A stretch of DNA of 64,000 nucleotides from Siderastrea radians (lineage: Eukaryota; Cnidaria; Anthozoa; Scleractinia; Rhizangiidae): contig OZ024892.1 of assembly GCA_964017195.1 (NCBI GenBank), positions 6,962,366 to 7,026,365 on the forward strand. The letters run 5' to 3'. Below the pieces are notes generated by a model. That model did no database searches. It had not been told where the DNA came from and saw only the letters and a list, made by a program, of their open reading frames with translations. Shown in pieces: positions 51,621 to 64,000 of the stretch. Positions within the stretch are counted from its first letter, which is position 1. Every line of letters begins with the position of its first letter. The position numbers and the translations under genes are program-made.

Positions 51621-52999
51621 CTCGGACAGTAACGCTGTAAATTTAGAAAGACCGACGCGGGTGGCAGATTTGGTCTGAGCTTGTAAAAAAAGTGTTTCTG
51701 ATTAGGCTATACCGTAAAATTCCGATAATAAGCGCCACCCCCACCCCCCGAAAATAAGCCCTACCGAATAATGTAGGACCCCCAAATCCTACTCGGAAAC
51801 TGAGTCTACCGATAATATGCGCCCCTCCCCCACCCCCCGAATATAGCCGATTATCACACAGTATCTAGCCTGCGTGCAGGCATCCTTCGATTGTAAGTCC
51901 TCACACTATCGTATTATTCTACATACGAAATAGCAATCCGTCCGTACAACAACAACTTACCACAACAACGAGTTATACAAACACACAAAAAAAACAAATT
52001 ATATTGTATGAAACGAGATAATTTTAACGTTCGACCATTGTGTTTGTTGCTTTGTACTTTTTTAAACTGTGCTTTGATTTCTTGGGAGCATACAGATAAC
52101 ACATGTGAGGAAGTTCTATTCCTCCACCCTGTACCCACAATCCTTTTGGGGCAGCATTTTCAGGTGCAAAATCCCTTCCAAGTATAAGCCAAGGCATTTT
52201 TTAAGCGCAGATCTTCCTCCAATAATAATCCGGCAACCCCCCCCCCCCCCACCGTCTGTCCGAAAATAAGCCCACCAAAAACCTTTTGGACAAATATAAG
52301 TCCAGGGCTTAAAAGAATCCCCCTCTTTGACGGTTGACGGTTAATTTTTAGGCTGTTTGTTGGTTGATCACGTTGAGACCCTCAAATGCTTCTCTTTACC
52401 CAGGTCTAAAAATGACTTATATTATGTAAAACAACCTAATTTGGTTTGATCTAATAAGGTCAGCCAAAATTCCTTTTGTAGTAGCCCTGCCTTATGGATA
52501 TTATTATCTCTACCCAGATCGAGAAGGAAGGGGGATACCCAATAACTTTTCCTACCGGGAGGCTCCGACCCAAGATTCAAATCCTTTCCCTTTTATATAC
52601 AAATCTTTATCAAACTCGTACGCCTTCCACACACCTAGAACAAAAATTGAACCTCTTTTACTCCTTAAAAATATGCCAAAAACTTCAGATTATGGCTAGT
52701 TTCTTGTGTTTGTGGTGTTGTAATTTCTGCCAAACATATCTGGACTTATTTCGGTGACCCTTTAAAATACCAAAATAACACTAACATTTCCCTAGCCTTT
52801 ATAATTAATATATTTCAAGCGCAAAGAAGCTTAAGAAACCCCTATTGTGTGGAACCTCCACTCGAACTGGAGTACCACCGAGTCAACCTCTTTGTTCCTT
52901 CCACCTGTGCAGCATCGAGTTGTAGTAATTATATATAAACACCCTTACTCTTTCTCTTCAGAATCTTTTTAAATTGTATCATATTTTTGCAAACACACT
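51621..52999. other. Repeat-rich spacer, no gene seen
   Basis: 51715-52320 is a remnant of a family built on AATAAGCGCC/AAAATAAGCCC words (CCGATAATAAGCGCCACCCC at the left, CCGAAAATAAGCCCACC at the right). 52480-52760 is the repeat shared with 46.3 and 58.4 kb. ORFs here have no support. Confidence 0.55.
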
Positions 53000-54404
53000 A
53001 GTATGTGTTATTTTCGATTTTCTTAACAGATGGGCGGATCTCACATTGCTCAACACGAGATTTCGTAGTTCGTACGTAATTAACAACATGTACAAAATTT
53101 TAACAAGTGCGGGTTTTAATTTTTGTGTCCTTCTTGCGACACGAACGATCCCAGTGAAAAGTGTTATTAATTAGCTCAAATTTTTCTTTTCGCAACACCA
53201 CTGCGGTCTGTGACAGGGATAGTTCCTAACTTGGTAAACAGAATGAGGCAATGACATTCTGAATAGAAGAAGGAATTAATCTAATGTCTTTCATTTTCTA
53301 ACATCCCGACTCTCCAAACAGTGGATACGAAATATCAACATTGTTTGTGGTGGGGTTTGGGGGGGGGGGGGGGTGGTGGGGAAGGGCCGGGAAAGTATTA
53401 ATTTTGTCAGGAGTTCAGTGTGGCTGCTATCCAGTTCGTAATATGTTAACAGTTACACATTTTACTCTACAACAGCTTACTTTTTTGATATGTTTGTTTC
53501 AAATGAATGCTATGATTTTTGATTACATGGGCGTACTAATAATTATGAGTGTTTATCAATGGATGTATTCAAAGGGTTAGCTCTACTGATACGCCTTAGT
53601 AACAATATGTCTTTATAATTAGTTTAACAATGAATTATTCATCCGTTGGTTTAACAGGACAGGTGAAAATTCGTACGACTTACTTCATCAGAATTTGCAT
53701 CAGATCATTAATTAAAAGTTTTCTTTTGACGTCATAAAGAAACTGAAACATTTCATGACTAAAGTTAGAAAACGAAAAAATATTTATTTAAACAAAATTG
53801 GTTTGAGATGGACCTCAATAGGTGTAATTAAATTAAGTTAAAGGAAATGAGTATTCAAAAGAAAGTTATTGAACAATTAGTCTATTTCAACAAAACTAGC
53901 GTGAAATAAAACCTAATTTAATTTAAAGAAAGAACGTTTGTATTTAAAGAAATTTAGAAACAGCCCAAACTTAATTAAGGAAAAAGATTTTCAAAACACC
54001 AAATTAAACAAACTCGGCAGCAATCGTCAGTGAACCATTGCAATAGCTTTCTGGGTACTTTTTAGAAAGTGTCTGTTTCCTAAGCTAACGTTCTGTGCTC
54101 TCTATAATTGGTTAAAACTCAACTTTTACCCATGTTTATTGTGCTTGGTAACCTCAGTTGCACCTATGGGGGTAACTTCACGCTTAGCATCAGTTGCAAA
54201 GCTTTGCGATTTTTCATTCGTTTATAGCTTTTCTTTGAAAGAAGGCTTTGTAACTAGCCAGACGTGAAAGAGTGATGGTTCTAGATTTTTTATTCACGGT
54301 ACTTATTAGCTCTGATGAATAATTAATAGCTTATTTATTTACAAGAAAACTAGGAGGTCATGAAATAATTATTATGCAGAAAGCACCGTCTTAAGCGTTA
54401 ACAA

Positions 54405-56505
54405 ATGGAAGTCAAGCTTAAGTTTCACTCGTTTCTCATTTTACTTTCGTATCTGTCCTCCTTATACTGCGCTCAAAATTTTAAACGAGAAAAACAAGGC
54501 GTAAGCTTCGCAAAGTTTGTGAAAGCTCCTTCGGTCAAGCTAAACGTGTCTAGTCTCACTCGTCTGAAGGTTTCAAGAGTTGGAGAATGTACCTTTGAAT
54601 GCATCAACAACCAAGATTGCTACTCTGTGAATTTTGGTGGTTCTCTTGATGGAAAACATTCCTGTGAGTTGTTAGCGACGGACAAGTTCAGACGGTCGAG
54701 TAAGCTCTTTGCTAGCGGAGAGTTCGACCATTACTTCATCAAGGTGAAGTAAATTTCATTTAATCACATTACGCAGGAAATGATTCCGCCCAGGCCGTTC
54801 TCTCTTAATTGTCTCTATGTCTGAAAACGTAAAAAAAAAGTAACTTTCAAATGATGTAAGAACCAATTTTTTTAAGACCAATCACCTTTGGGATTTGGGT
54901 GGTTGAGATGGATCGCACCTGTTAGTAATGTTATTAGTAGTGGTGCGGAAGAGTTGGCGAGTTTGTGCCTGTCTCAAAGTTCATGTATTTGCTGGCCATC
55001 AGAGGGTTTTCAAAAAGGCATCCTGAAAAGTTGTAAAACTTACACCGCAATTTCCGGGGGCGTGAAACACAAAAATTTGGATTTTATAACTGAGCTGATG
55101 AATAAAAGGTGAATTAGCCACCGTAGAGTTATTGAAAGCTGACGTTTCGAGCGTTAAACTTTCGTCAGAGCGCCATGGGGTCCTTTCTCTTTTCAGAAGA
55201 AGAAGAAGAAGAAGAAGAAGAAGAATATTTTATCTGTTATGTATACCAAATTTCCTCTGTTGATTTGTAGACACCTTGCATGAGCGGTCCTTGTGTTAAT
55301 GGCGCCACATGTGTGCCAGTTTATTCCGAAGATGATTATACCTGTAAATGCCCTGAGGGATCTGGGGGAAAGCATTGTGAGAAAGGTGAGTCGTTTACGA
55401 ATGAATAGTTTGTATATAAGCAAGCTGTCAGAAGAGCTGGTCTATGCTAGCAGTATAGAAGACGTCTAGTAGAAATGCAATAGCATGCTGCGTGTCTCTT
55501 TGGAACTCAGTGGTTAAGGAATTCGATGAGTGAGCGATAGATCACGTGTTCGACTTCCGTGGGGGATTCAGAATGTTTGCATGAGGGTACATGTTCGTGA
55601 ATACAGTTTTACGGAAGATTCTCTTTAGTGATCAATAATCCTTTATATTATGATACACTTTTGTTTTGAAAAAAAAAAGATGACAAAGCGAATACAGCCA
55701 AGTTGTTCTATTCTTCTAAATCAGAATACTCGTTATTTATGAAGTAGCATGCAGTGTAGGTTTATCTCAGGGCGACCAAGAGCTAAACATTCCTTTAGTT
55801 TTTCAAGCTCTCATAAAGTCCAAACGAAACAATGAATAATAGGGTAATGGGAGGGACGAGAAAATGCCACTCCCTCACCCCTTATGGCACTTGTCTTAAA
55901 CAAATATAGTTGCTAATCCAAGATGTTGCACACACAAACTAATCTAGTGCCTCCACCGCCTCCCCCCCGTCCCGCCCGCTAAGTCTTGAAATAAAGAGCT
56001 TATAAAACAAATGTGAAGTTAGTATCCTGCTAAAATATGTGATTCCAGAGTCAGCTTGCAAGAGCGGTCCTTGTCTGAATGGTGCCACATGTCAACCAAT
56101 TTATGAAAAAGACGATTACATATGTCACTGCAAAGAAGGACTGGAAGGAAAACGCTGTGAAAAGGGTAGGTAATTTTATGGGGCTATTTCATGAAGATTC
56201 TGTCGCTTTAGTCTTTGATAAAGTAGTGACTAACACCCCAGAACCACAAATAACAAGCTAGAAGATAAGACTGGAAATTTGAACGTAAGGAAAATTATAA
56301 TTTTTTTAATAACCCAGGGAAACTGAGAATTGAGCGTGAAACGTTTTTTAAGTTGTAATTTGTTCCTATTCACCGAGCCAGACGAAAAATCCACACCCTT
56401 GTAGATACGTGAAAAAAGGAAAGATTTTCCATTAATTAAGGATCGAACAAGCTAGTTCAAAACGTTTTACCGATTTACCTTGGGTATATTATAACCTTTA
56501 AAAAG

Positions 56506-56541
<36 letters not shown>

Positions 56542-56562
56542 CATCCATCCATCCATCCATCC

Positions 56563-56596
<34 letters not shown>

Positions 56597-57400
56597 CAAC
56601 AAACAAACAAATATGTCATATCGGTTTAAACAGGCGATTCAAGAACGAGCGTTAAGCACAAAAATATTTTTTTCCTGCAACTTTCGTAGTTGAAGTTCAC
56701 TTAAATTCGTTGGTCAAGCAGACACATGGCGAGGAGTCGAACTAAACACCGCCAAACACAAACTTAAATCATTGAAAACAGTTCGTGAGGAATCCACCTT
56801 AACGTAGTCCAGGACAACAAGATTCAGGCCCCTCTACCCTTGATTCAGCCATATGATAATTGATAATAGCACATAGGCACGCTGGTCGCTAAATTCATAT
56901 TGCCCTCTTTGCAATTTTCAGCTTTTGGCTGGCATCAAGTAACTCCATCTTCAGTTTGCTTCGGATCCCGAGATGAGACTCCTGGAATCTTCACAGTTCC
57001 TTTCACTGGTGACGTTATCACCTTTAAACTTGTCCATTTGTCTGGGTACGTGAATTGTGCAGGCACTGAGGCGACTCAATCCTTCTGGGGCTGTACTAAT
57101 CCCTTTGTCCCTGCAAGTCACCAAATGGGAACCCACATTGCAGACTACTGCAGAAATCGCCTTCTTCCCAAGGAAGAGTTTTTGTATAAGTTTTTAACCT
57201 GTGGCCAGAGTCATTATTACAACCTTCCAGGCCAAACTGTATACTCTCCAGAGCTGGTGTTTGATAATTTCCCCACTCCGAGGCACGTGACAGCTGGAGA
57301 GCAGTTTAAAGTGTGGTTCATAGAGGACTTACTCGATTGCAGTGAAGAGGATAATACAGTTGAGAAGGCATGTGTCCACGCGTATGCCTTGTACGTTTAA
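54405..57400 (+). CDS. Secreted PAN-EGF-EGF protein, paralogue 1
   Basis: Exons 54405-54743, 55271-55385, 56049-56165 and 56922-57400 give 1050 bases, 349 residues. A signal peptide ([14 protein letters not shown]) is followed by a PAN/apple-like domain ([26 protein letters not shown]) and two EGF domains ([16 protein letters not shown] to [25 protein letters not shown] to [12 protein letters not shown]). The C-terminal region of about 160 residues starts AFGWHQ, contains [30 protein letters not shown] and SFWGC, and ends VHAYALYV. Phases 0, 1, 1 agree and AG/GT sites are present at every junction. The last domain is one I do not recognise; its cysteines suggest a disulphide-bonded extracellular fold. 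Likely a secreted or matrix-associated protein. Confidence 0.88.
55195..55225. repeat. (GAA)n microsatellite
   Basis: About ten GAA units in intron 1 of the PAN-EGF gene. Confidence 0.95.
56506..56611. repeat. (AATC)n/(ATCC)n microsatellite
   Basis: Tetranucleotide runs AATC, then ATCC, then AATC again, in intron 3 of PAN-EGF paralogue 1. The same intron of paralogue 2 lacks it. Confidence 0.97.
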
Positions 57401-58559
57401 ATACGCAATGTTATTATATTCTAGCTTATTCTGTTCGAGAATCATGCAATTTTCAGTTGTATTTCCACACTTCCTAACGGAAATGAAAAGACTGCGGCGT
57501 AAAATGAATTTCTGCTCGCAGAAATGGAAGGTGTATAAGGTGTATAGACTGTGAATGTCATCCACAGTCTTAGCGAAATTTGAGCATACTGTTTTTGAGC
57601 TCGCCTTGGCCTTAACTACTATCATTTTTGCTTAATACCCAAGAAATCATTGGGTGTGCACACTTGTATAATATTATTCAAACATGCTTCTGTAGATATC
57701 AAGTTACACTTTTTTTTACCTTAATAACACATAATAGACAGTAATATATAGATTTAGCGAAGCCTAAAAGCGGAGCTCCACTGAGTTACGATAAACACGG
57801 GTGTTTTCCCTGGGAAAATATGTTCGGACCGCCACAAAAACCATGGTTATGGACAGAAAAAACAGAAGGCACTAGCTCTGCTAGGTTTGGCGTCAGGACC
57901 GCTTCCAAATGCTGCGAACTCAAGCGATGTGCCCACCAAGCTCACAGCAAAACTCAACAAAGAGAAAGTCCTCGAAGGCAAATTTCAGTTCGTAACTTGG
58001 ACTTTTTGCATTCCACTTTTACAGTATAGATATTAAATAGATATTAGAGAATTGAAAGTTAACTTCGACTATTCTGTTTCGCTATTCTATATATGTAATA
58101 ATAATTACTGCACCTATGTAACTTTGTGCTAAAATAAAAAAAGGTAGGTTTACTTCTAGCAACTATGGTTTAGTATGAAATTTTAATGCTTTTTCATTTT
58201 TTGCGATATGTATTTGTTACAATTTCAAAAAACAGATCCTGCAAAATTTATTATCTAATAGACAAAGTAAAAAAATAATGTTGAGTCGTCATGAACCTAG
58301 GCTAACAACTGTCGGAGCTTATCTCCAGCTCATAAAAAGGGCCGTGTTTGACAAACCATTGGTTTTCTTGTTTGGTTTAAAGAACGATCACTCGTAATTC
58401 CATTATGGGTATTATGGTCTCTATCCAGGATGTGGGGAGGGGGGAAGGTTGTGTCGTAAAATTATTCCTACTTACAGAGTCGGCCCCAAGGTTAAAACCC
58501 TTACCCAGTTTTCATGTACTAGCTTTTATCGAAATGGAACTTCTTCCATATACACCTGT
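57401..58559. other. Spacer between the two PAN-EGF genes
   Basis: 57401-58230 shows nothing I can support; ORFs there are unconvincing. 58240-58590 is the third copy of the repeat block also at 46.0-46.5 and 52.5 kb. Confidence 0.5.
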
Positions 58560-61500
58560 TTTTGTGACCAAATTTATGTTTGATTTTCGATTTTCTTTAC
58601 AGCTGGGCGGATCTCACATTACCTAATGCAACACGAGAATTCACTGTTCGCCTGCATTTGAAAAAATATATACATGCGTAAGCGTGGGCTTTTAAGTCTT
58701 AGGTCTTTTTCACGACACGAACGATCCTAGAGGAAAGTATTATTAATGAGCTCCAAACGTGTACTTTTACTTCCTTCTCGCAATGCCACTACAGTTCGTG
58801 ACTTAGATAGGTCCTGACTTGGTTAACAAAATAAAGCAATAGCTTTCCAGATATAAATAGGAATTAATGTTATGTCTTACAATTTTCTAACTCCACGAGT
58901 TCTCAAACAGTGGATACGAGATATCAACTTTGAAAGCATTTAAATTTTGTCAGGAGTTCTGTACGCCTGCTTTAGTTTGTAATATTATTTAAAACGATTA
59001 CACCTTTTACTCTGCATGTTTGTTTTAAACAACTGCTGTGTTTATCAATGGACGCACTCAAACTTCCTGCTTTACTGCTATTCCCTTGGTACCAATACAT
59101 TTTTTATTGTTTAGCACCAATAGAGAATTTCTATTAATGTCGTAAACTGAAACTGAAACTTTTTATTTAGAGATTTAAAAATTCTAACCCAACCTGAAAA
59201 CGAAAAAATATATATTTACTTAAACAAAATTGGTTTGAGGTGGACCTTAAATATAGGTGTAATTAAATTAAGTTAATGAAAAGGTGTACTCAAAAGAGGG
59301 TTACTAAACAAAACATCCAGTTCAACAAAACTAGCGTGAGATAGAACTTAATTTAATTTAAAAAGAAATTAAAATATTTATATTCAAAGGAATCTAAAAG
59401 AGCCCAAAGTTAATTTTAAAAAAAACAAAAGACAAAGATTTTAAAAACCCAAAATTAAAATTAGTGCGAGATGCATGCGCCTTATAGACTTTGCAGCAAT
59501 AGTTTTCAGTGCTTTGTAGAAAGTGTCTGGTTGCCATGCTAGTCATTCGTAGTCTCTGTAATTGGTTTACACTCGAATTTTTTCCATGTTTGCTGCGGGC
59601 GCTTATAATTAGTAACATTTTCCTTGGATGAGGGCGTAGTAATTAGCCAGAAAAAATTGTGCCTAGTAGTTATAGATTTTTTTATTCATGGTATTTAGCT
59701 CTGATGAATAATTAACAGCTTATGCATAAGAAAACGAAGAAATCACGAAATCATCATTAAGAAGAAAGCAGAAAAGCCAGTCTTATCGCGAAAAAATGGA
59801 AGTCAAAACTGACTTTCATTTGTTTATGATTCTCATTTTTCTTTCGTATCTGCTCTCCTTATCCTGTGCTCAAAATTTTAAACGAGAAAAGCAAGGCGTA
59901 AGCTTCGCGAAGTTTGTGAAAGCTTCTTCAGTCAAGCTGGACGTCTCTAGACTCGCCAGTCTGAAGGTTTCAAGAGTTGGAGAATGTACCTTTGAATGTG
60001 TCAGCAACCAAGATTGCTACTCGGTGAATTTTCGCGCCTCTCTTGATGGCAAACATTCCTGTGAGTTGTTGAAGACGGACAAATTCAGACGATCGAGTAA
60101 CCTCGTTGCCAGCGGAGAGTTTGACCATTACTACATCAAGGTGAAGTTAAGGAAATCATTCCGCTATTTTCGTTACATACAAAACAACAACAACAACAAC
60201 AAAAAAACTTCAATGAAGTACCCTATAAAAAATTCGTTCTTTTCCGAGCAAGGAGTATTATGTCACTGTATATAAAGCTATCCACTCAACGGAATCGCTA
60301 TAATTGTAAAAACACAAAATTGCTGGGTTTTTTTAAATTGTAGTTTGTTTAAAAATATTGAGAGAGGAGTTGACTACTCAGTGAAGTAGTCTGGTACCAA
60401 ATGATGAAGGTTAGATATTAAATTCATGTTTCACAGCAACCTTCAAGGTCATTTGGTGGGGAGGGGGGTGGGTTATGCTTGGAAGACAAAAGGTCACTGA
60501 TACTTACATATTGTCCAAAGATATATTTAGCCCTTTAACTGTGCTGCTACAGGTAATCAAGAAAGGGAGTTCACGAGTTCGTCTCTACCCTAGCCTATAA
60601 TAGATTTTCTTAAGCAGCAACAATATGGCGCGTGAAGTTATATCCTCAAAAGAAAACGGAGGAAGTGTTAAAGGAGTTTTTTTTTAATTTTCGCATGCGA
60701 AGTGTCTTCATTTGTTGATTTCTAGACACCTTGCATGAGCGGTCCGTGTATTAATGGAGCCACATGTGTGCCAGTTTATTCCGAGGATGATTATGCCTGC
60801 CAATGCCCTGAGGGATTTGGGGGAAAGCATTGCGAAAAAGGTACGTCTTTTAGCAAAGTATAATTATATGGGCCAACTGACACGAGATCTGGTCTATGCT
60901 AGCAGTATAGCACATGACTTCATAAACAAACCTAGGGTAGCAGGGTAGGAGTTGCGCTAAGAGTTGAATGAAAGGGAAGGAGGAGGGGGGAATTACCATC
61001 CTATCCCCATTCCAAGATCTAGATAATGCACACATAAAGTAATCCGGTCCCCTCTTTCCGACAAAAACGCCTCTGCATTACACGATTTGTAAAGAATTTG
61101 TAAAGAATTTGTGAAATTAATAAACTCTTAACATTATGTAATTTCAGAGTCAGCTTGTAAGAGCAGTCCTTGTCTTAATAACGCCACATGTCAATCAATT
61201 TATGTAAAAGATGATTACAGATGTCACTGCAAAGAAGGATTTGAAGGAAAACAATGTGAAAAAGGTACCTAATTTAAGCGGCTATTTCATTGAGAATCTG
61301 TTGCCTTCAGTCCTTGCAAAGTTCCCAGAATAACAAATAGCAAGAACGTAAGAGCGGTCATTGTAATATTTTCGGACAGCTCACGAATTAAAACCCCTTT
61401 TCGTCACGTGCCAATATAACTCAGCCATATAAAGACTGACAACAACTGCACACAAACATGCTGATCGCAAATTCATGGTGTTTCTTTACAATTTTAGCTT

Positions 61501-62300
61501 TTGGCTGGTTTCAAATGAGATCTTCATCTCCAGTTTGCTTCGGATCCCGAGATGACACTCCTGGAGTCTTCACAATCCCTTTCACCGGTGACGTCATCAC
61601 ATTTAAACTTGTCCATTTGTTTGGGTACGTGAATTGCGGAAGCACTGAAGCTACTCGATCCTTCTGGGGCTGCACACATCCTAATGTCCCTGCAAGCCAC
61701 CAAATGGGAACCTACATAACTGACCCTCAGAAGAACCGCCTCCTGCCCAAGCAGGAGTATGTGCATGAAGGTTGGTACTGCGGCCAATACTGGCTTCCAG
61801 GTCAAAAACCGAACTTATCAGAGTTGTTGTTCGATAATTTCACTAATCCGTTGCCTGTGTCAGCTGAGCAGCAGTTTATGGTGTGGTTTAACGAGGCCTT
61901 ATACGATTGCGGTGATTCTGATAATACATTTGAGAAAGCTTGTACTGATGTGTACGCCTTGTACGTTTAAGTGATGGAGTTTTGATGAGAATCATGCAGT
62001 TCCATATCCACCAAATGTTATGTGTAAAAAAGTAAATAATATTCTGCACTCGCGGACAAGATGATTACGGACGCATAGGATGATTACTGTGTTGCATAGT
62101 TGTCAGCTTAATGAGAAAAGAACTGCCATGTAATGTCTGAACGAAATCTGAGTGTGATGTGACATCTCGTTTTAATTGTAGCCTTTTTGATATCCAACAA
62201 GTCAATGGATGTGCACGTTTGCTTGTTGCATCAGTTATTCGAGCATAAACGCATACACCGTAATTAATGGTGTACAGAACGATCACGTTTTCTTTTCGTG
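58560..62300. repeat. PAN-EGF gene tandem duplication, unit 2
   Basis: Partner of 53000-57700. It is shorter because introns 1-3 lost or never gained the microsatellites and other insertions of unit 1. Confidence 0.85.
59796..61970 (+). CDS. Secreted PAN-EGF-EGF protein, paralogue 2
   Basis: Exons 59796-60140, 60726-60840, 61148-61264 and 61498-61970 total 1050 bases, 349 residues, the same as paralogue 1 although exon 1 is 6 bases longer and exon 4 is 6 shorter. The signal peptide ([12 protein letters not shown]), PAN-like domain ([19 protein letters not shown]), two EGF domains and the C-terminal domain ([27 protein letters not shown]) are kept. Exon 1 reads on past its donor (AAGGTGAAGT) into a chance extension to 60275. 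All junctions fit. Coding sequence is much better conserved than the introns, which argues that both genes are in use. Confidence 0.88.
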
Positions 62301-62624
62301 CCATTTGAAGCCTTGGGTCTAAACGGTTCACACAAGAACATCATTATATAAGTCGGCAATTGCCGAGGGTTAAAGAGGAATAAGGCATGAGGAATGATGA
62401 CCAATATTTTTTGAACGGTTCGGGAAACTTTAACAGTATGACTCTATTCTTAAAACTAAAGTCAACACCAGGTTCCCTTCGTAACTATATAATGTTAAGA
62501 AATAATGCACGAAATAATAAATCGTGTGGAATTACGAAAATGATTAATAATAAAGCATTTTAATGCTCTTACATGAGTAAAATACATCTTCCACAACAAA
62601 TGAAAGAAACTTTTAGTTAAAGGA
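62301..62624. other. Host intergenic DNA, nothing recognised
   Basis: AT-rich, no gene or repeat seen. Confidence 0.4.
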
Positions 62625-62900
62625 TCCTACCTCTGCCCTTATCGCATTTTCTGCCTCTACTCCTACCCTTATCCTTACTCTTACCTCTCATCCCTAAGTG
62701 TATCCATACCAATAACCCTTCCTCTAAGCCCAATTTATTCTACACCTATTACACCCACACTTATGCTTACCCCAACATTATCCTTACCCCAATACTCCTA
62801 ACCCTAACCTTTCCCTAAGCTTACCCCTCACCCTAACCCTACCCCTAATACTCTTATTTCCCTCACCCTACCTATAACTTTATCCTTATTGTATTCTAAT
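62625..62900. repeat. Degenerate telomere-like C-rich tract
   Basis: Many words of the type CCTTACCCTTA, CCCTAACC and ACCCTAACCCTACCCC, best near 62785-62845, form a strand-biased C-rich array (no G-rich mirror). It resembles decayed CCCTAA telomere repeats lying inside a chromosome. Confidence 0.6.
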
Positions 62901-62970
62901 GTATTCTAATCTTACCTATCTTTTACCACGAACGTCCCAACACTAACTGTAAGTCGCATCCGTTATGACA

Positions 62971-63180
62971 GTCTCTCTCTCCTCCGCAGTCGCGCCTTGA
63001 CTACACGCTTGGGAAAAAAACGCGCGGAGGCTGGGTAAAGGGAAAAAGTAATGCGCGCGGGGAAGGCTGGGAAGGGAGGAGGGAGAAGGAAGCTCCTATT
63101 TTTCCCTCTTCCCATCGTTCCTCGCGCTCCTGTTTTCACTGTTGTTTTACTAATAGGGGCCTCTGGGGAGGAGAGAGACG
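62971..63180. mobile_element. Second copy of the CTCTCTCCTCCGCAG MITE
   Basis: Shares TCGCGCCTTGACTACACGCT, GGAAAAA..CGCGCGG and the GGGGCCTCTGGGGAGGAGAG end with 43201-43487, with a deletion next to the left inverted repeat. The minus-strand ORF here is not a gene. Confidence 0.75.
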
Positions 63181-63339
63181 GTGTCTTTGACTGTTGATAG
63201 CTAGACAGTGTTTCTTTCATTTGTTTCTTTCAGTTTTCAAACTTTTGTTCATTACTGTATAGTACGAACGTTAAGTAAGTTAACTATGAAAATTCTGAGC
63301 GAACTATTAGAATGGCGAAAACCTTAACTCTTTGGTGGA

Positions 63340-63480
63340 ATGCGAGCAGTCTCTTTCTTCTCCTAATTTTAGCGAGAAGTTGGCGAGTTGGCGCGTTTTT
63401 ACCCCTATTTTGCATAATTTGTTCATTTCCACTCGCGCGTAGGATCTGAGGAAAGTAGGACGACTGCTCGCAGTCTAACT
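63340..63480. mobile_element. Short element with GCGAGCAGTC inverted ends
   Basis: GCGAGCAGTCTCTTTCTTCTCC at the left faces GGACGACTGCTCGCAGTC at the right, about 135 bases apart, with CTTTGGTG on both outer sides. No coding capacity. Confidence 0.55.
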
Positions 63481-64000
63481 CTTTGGTGTTTCTGAGTGTT
63501 TTTTGAGTCTTGTTTTAGCAAATGTTTAGCGTCAGTGAATTATTGTATTCAACACCTGGACCGCTCTCACGTTATTGCACAACTGGGAAACACAGAAGAG
63601 ATCCCACAGCTTACAAAAAACAACAAACAAAAGAACAAAAATCCAGTGCACAAAAAAGGAGGGGATGAAATAGTAAGCGATAATTATTTACACTTAGTTC
63701 CACCTTATTTGAGATAGATCACACTGAGAAGTTGACGCCATTTCTTGAAGTGAACTAATTTTCATATACCAAAAACAAAATTAACAATTATCAAAACGAC
63801 TAATAAAATAACTTTAAACAAAAATTAACGAGAAACCTGACAGCCAGGGAAAGAAAGACTCTTTTTAAATATGTTACAATATAACAACATGATGTGATAG
63901 CTTTAACATAAATAAAGAAACTGAATAATTAAAACGCAAGGTTCTGACAGAGTGTTTCTTTCATTAGTTGTAATTTTTATGCTTGTGTTCTTAATTACTA
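63481..64000. other. Host intergenic DNA to the window end
   Basis: No exon or clear repeat. The 73-codon frame at 63496 has no support. Confidence 0.4.

Larger units (their letters stand above)
53000..57700. repeat. PAN-EGF gene tandem duplication, unit 1
   Basis: Direct partner of 58560-62300. Both begin with TGGGCGGATCTCACATT, share the ATTGGTTTGAGRTGGACCT intergenic block and carry the same four-exon gene. Start-to-start distance of the two genes is 5391 bases. Confidence 0.85.

Noticed and set aside
55130..55175. TGACGTTTCGAGCG...CGTCAG hairpin, considered as a hammerhead ribozyme (CTGACGA...GAAAC on the minus strand)
   Set aside because: The core words are there, but I could not pair a convincing stem II, so it is only a dispersed inverted motif.
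62963..63220. Minus-strand 85-codon ORF
   Set aside because: Covers a MITE copy related to 43201-43487; no coding support.

Overview
The window looks like nuclear DNA of an anthozoan cnidarian, most likely a stony coral. This is inferred from intron-rich genes for secreted PAN/apple-EGF proteins and lipocalins, AT-rich intergenic DNA full of MITEs and minisatellites, and a Polinton/Maverick element. The species cannot be named from sequence alone.

Bases 1-13119 are the right-hand part of a Polinton/Maverick (adintovirus-like) element whose left end lies outside the window. Two genes run leftward: a fibre-like protein (cut by the edge) and an A32-like packaging ATPase. A short divergent control region separates them from a rightward block: a PPxY-containing virion-type protein, a penton-like protein, a small basic protein (with a broken duplicate beside it), the double-jelly-roll major capsid protein, a glycine-rich protein VI-like protein, an adenain-like protease, a 50-residue zinc-ribbon protein, a parvovirus-type phospholipase A2 (PLA2), a chromodomain integrase, a small SAP-like protein and a protein-primed family B DNA polymerase. 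Almost all frames are open, so the copy is young. Its right terminus at 13119 is supported by a related host repeat at 26.69 kb that has no insertion.

The most notable observation is the PLA2/integrase junction. The heptamer TTTAAAC lies in the correct zero frame directly before the PLA2 stop codon, and the integrase continues in the -1 frame. That is the layout of a retroviral-type programmed -1 frameshift. The protein VI-like/protease pair upstream has the same -1 relation, with a run of 14 A in the overlap and no good ATG for the protease.

Bases 13120-40560 are mostly host repeats. They contain a duplicated block (15.2-18.3 kb and 35.85-40.4 kb) carrying an intact PAN+EGF gene start on the minus strand in the right copy and a dead PAN copy in the left one. 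They also contain several small DNA transposons with visible target duplications, a 261-bp-arm inverted repeat, a 228-bp tandem array split by a hAT-like insertion, and a remnant of a P2X7-like multicopy gene.

Bases 40560-51620 hold two tandem lipocalin genes on the minus strand, each with four exons and 205 codons. Bases 53000-62300 hold two tandem plus-strand genes, each with four exons and 349 codons: signal peptide, PAN-like domain, two EGF domains, and a C-terminal cysteine-containing domain I do not recognise. Both pairs are direct segmental duplications. The far right end is repeat-rich, including a degenerate telomere-like C-rich tract.
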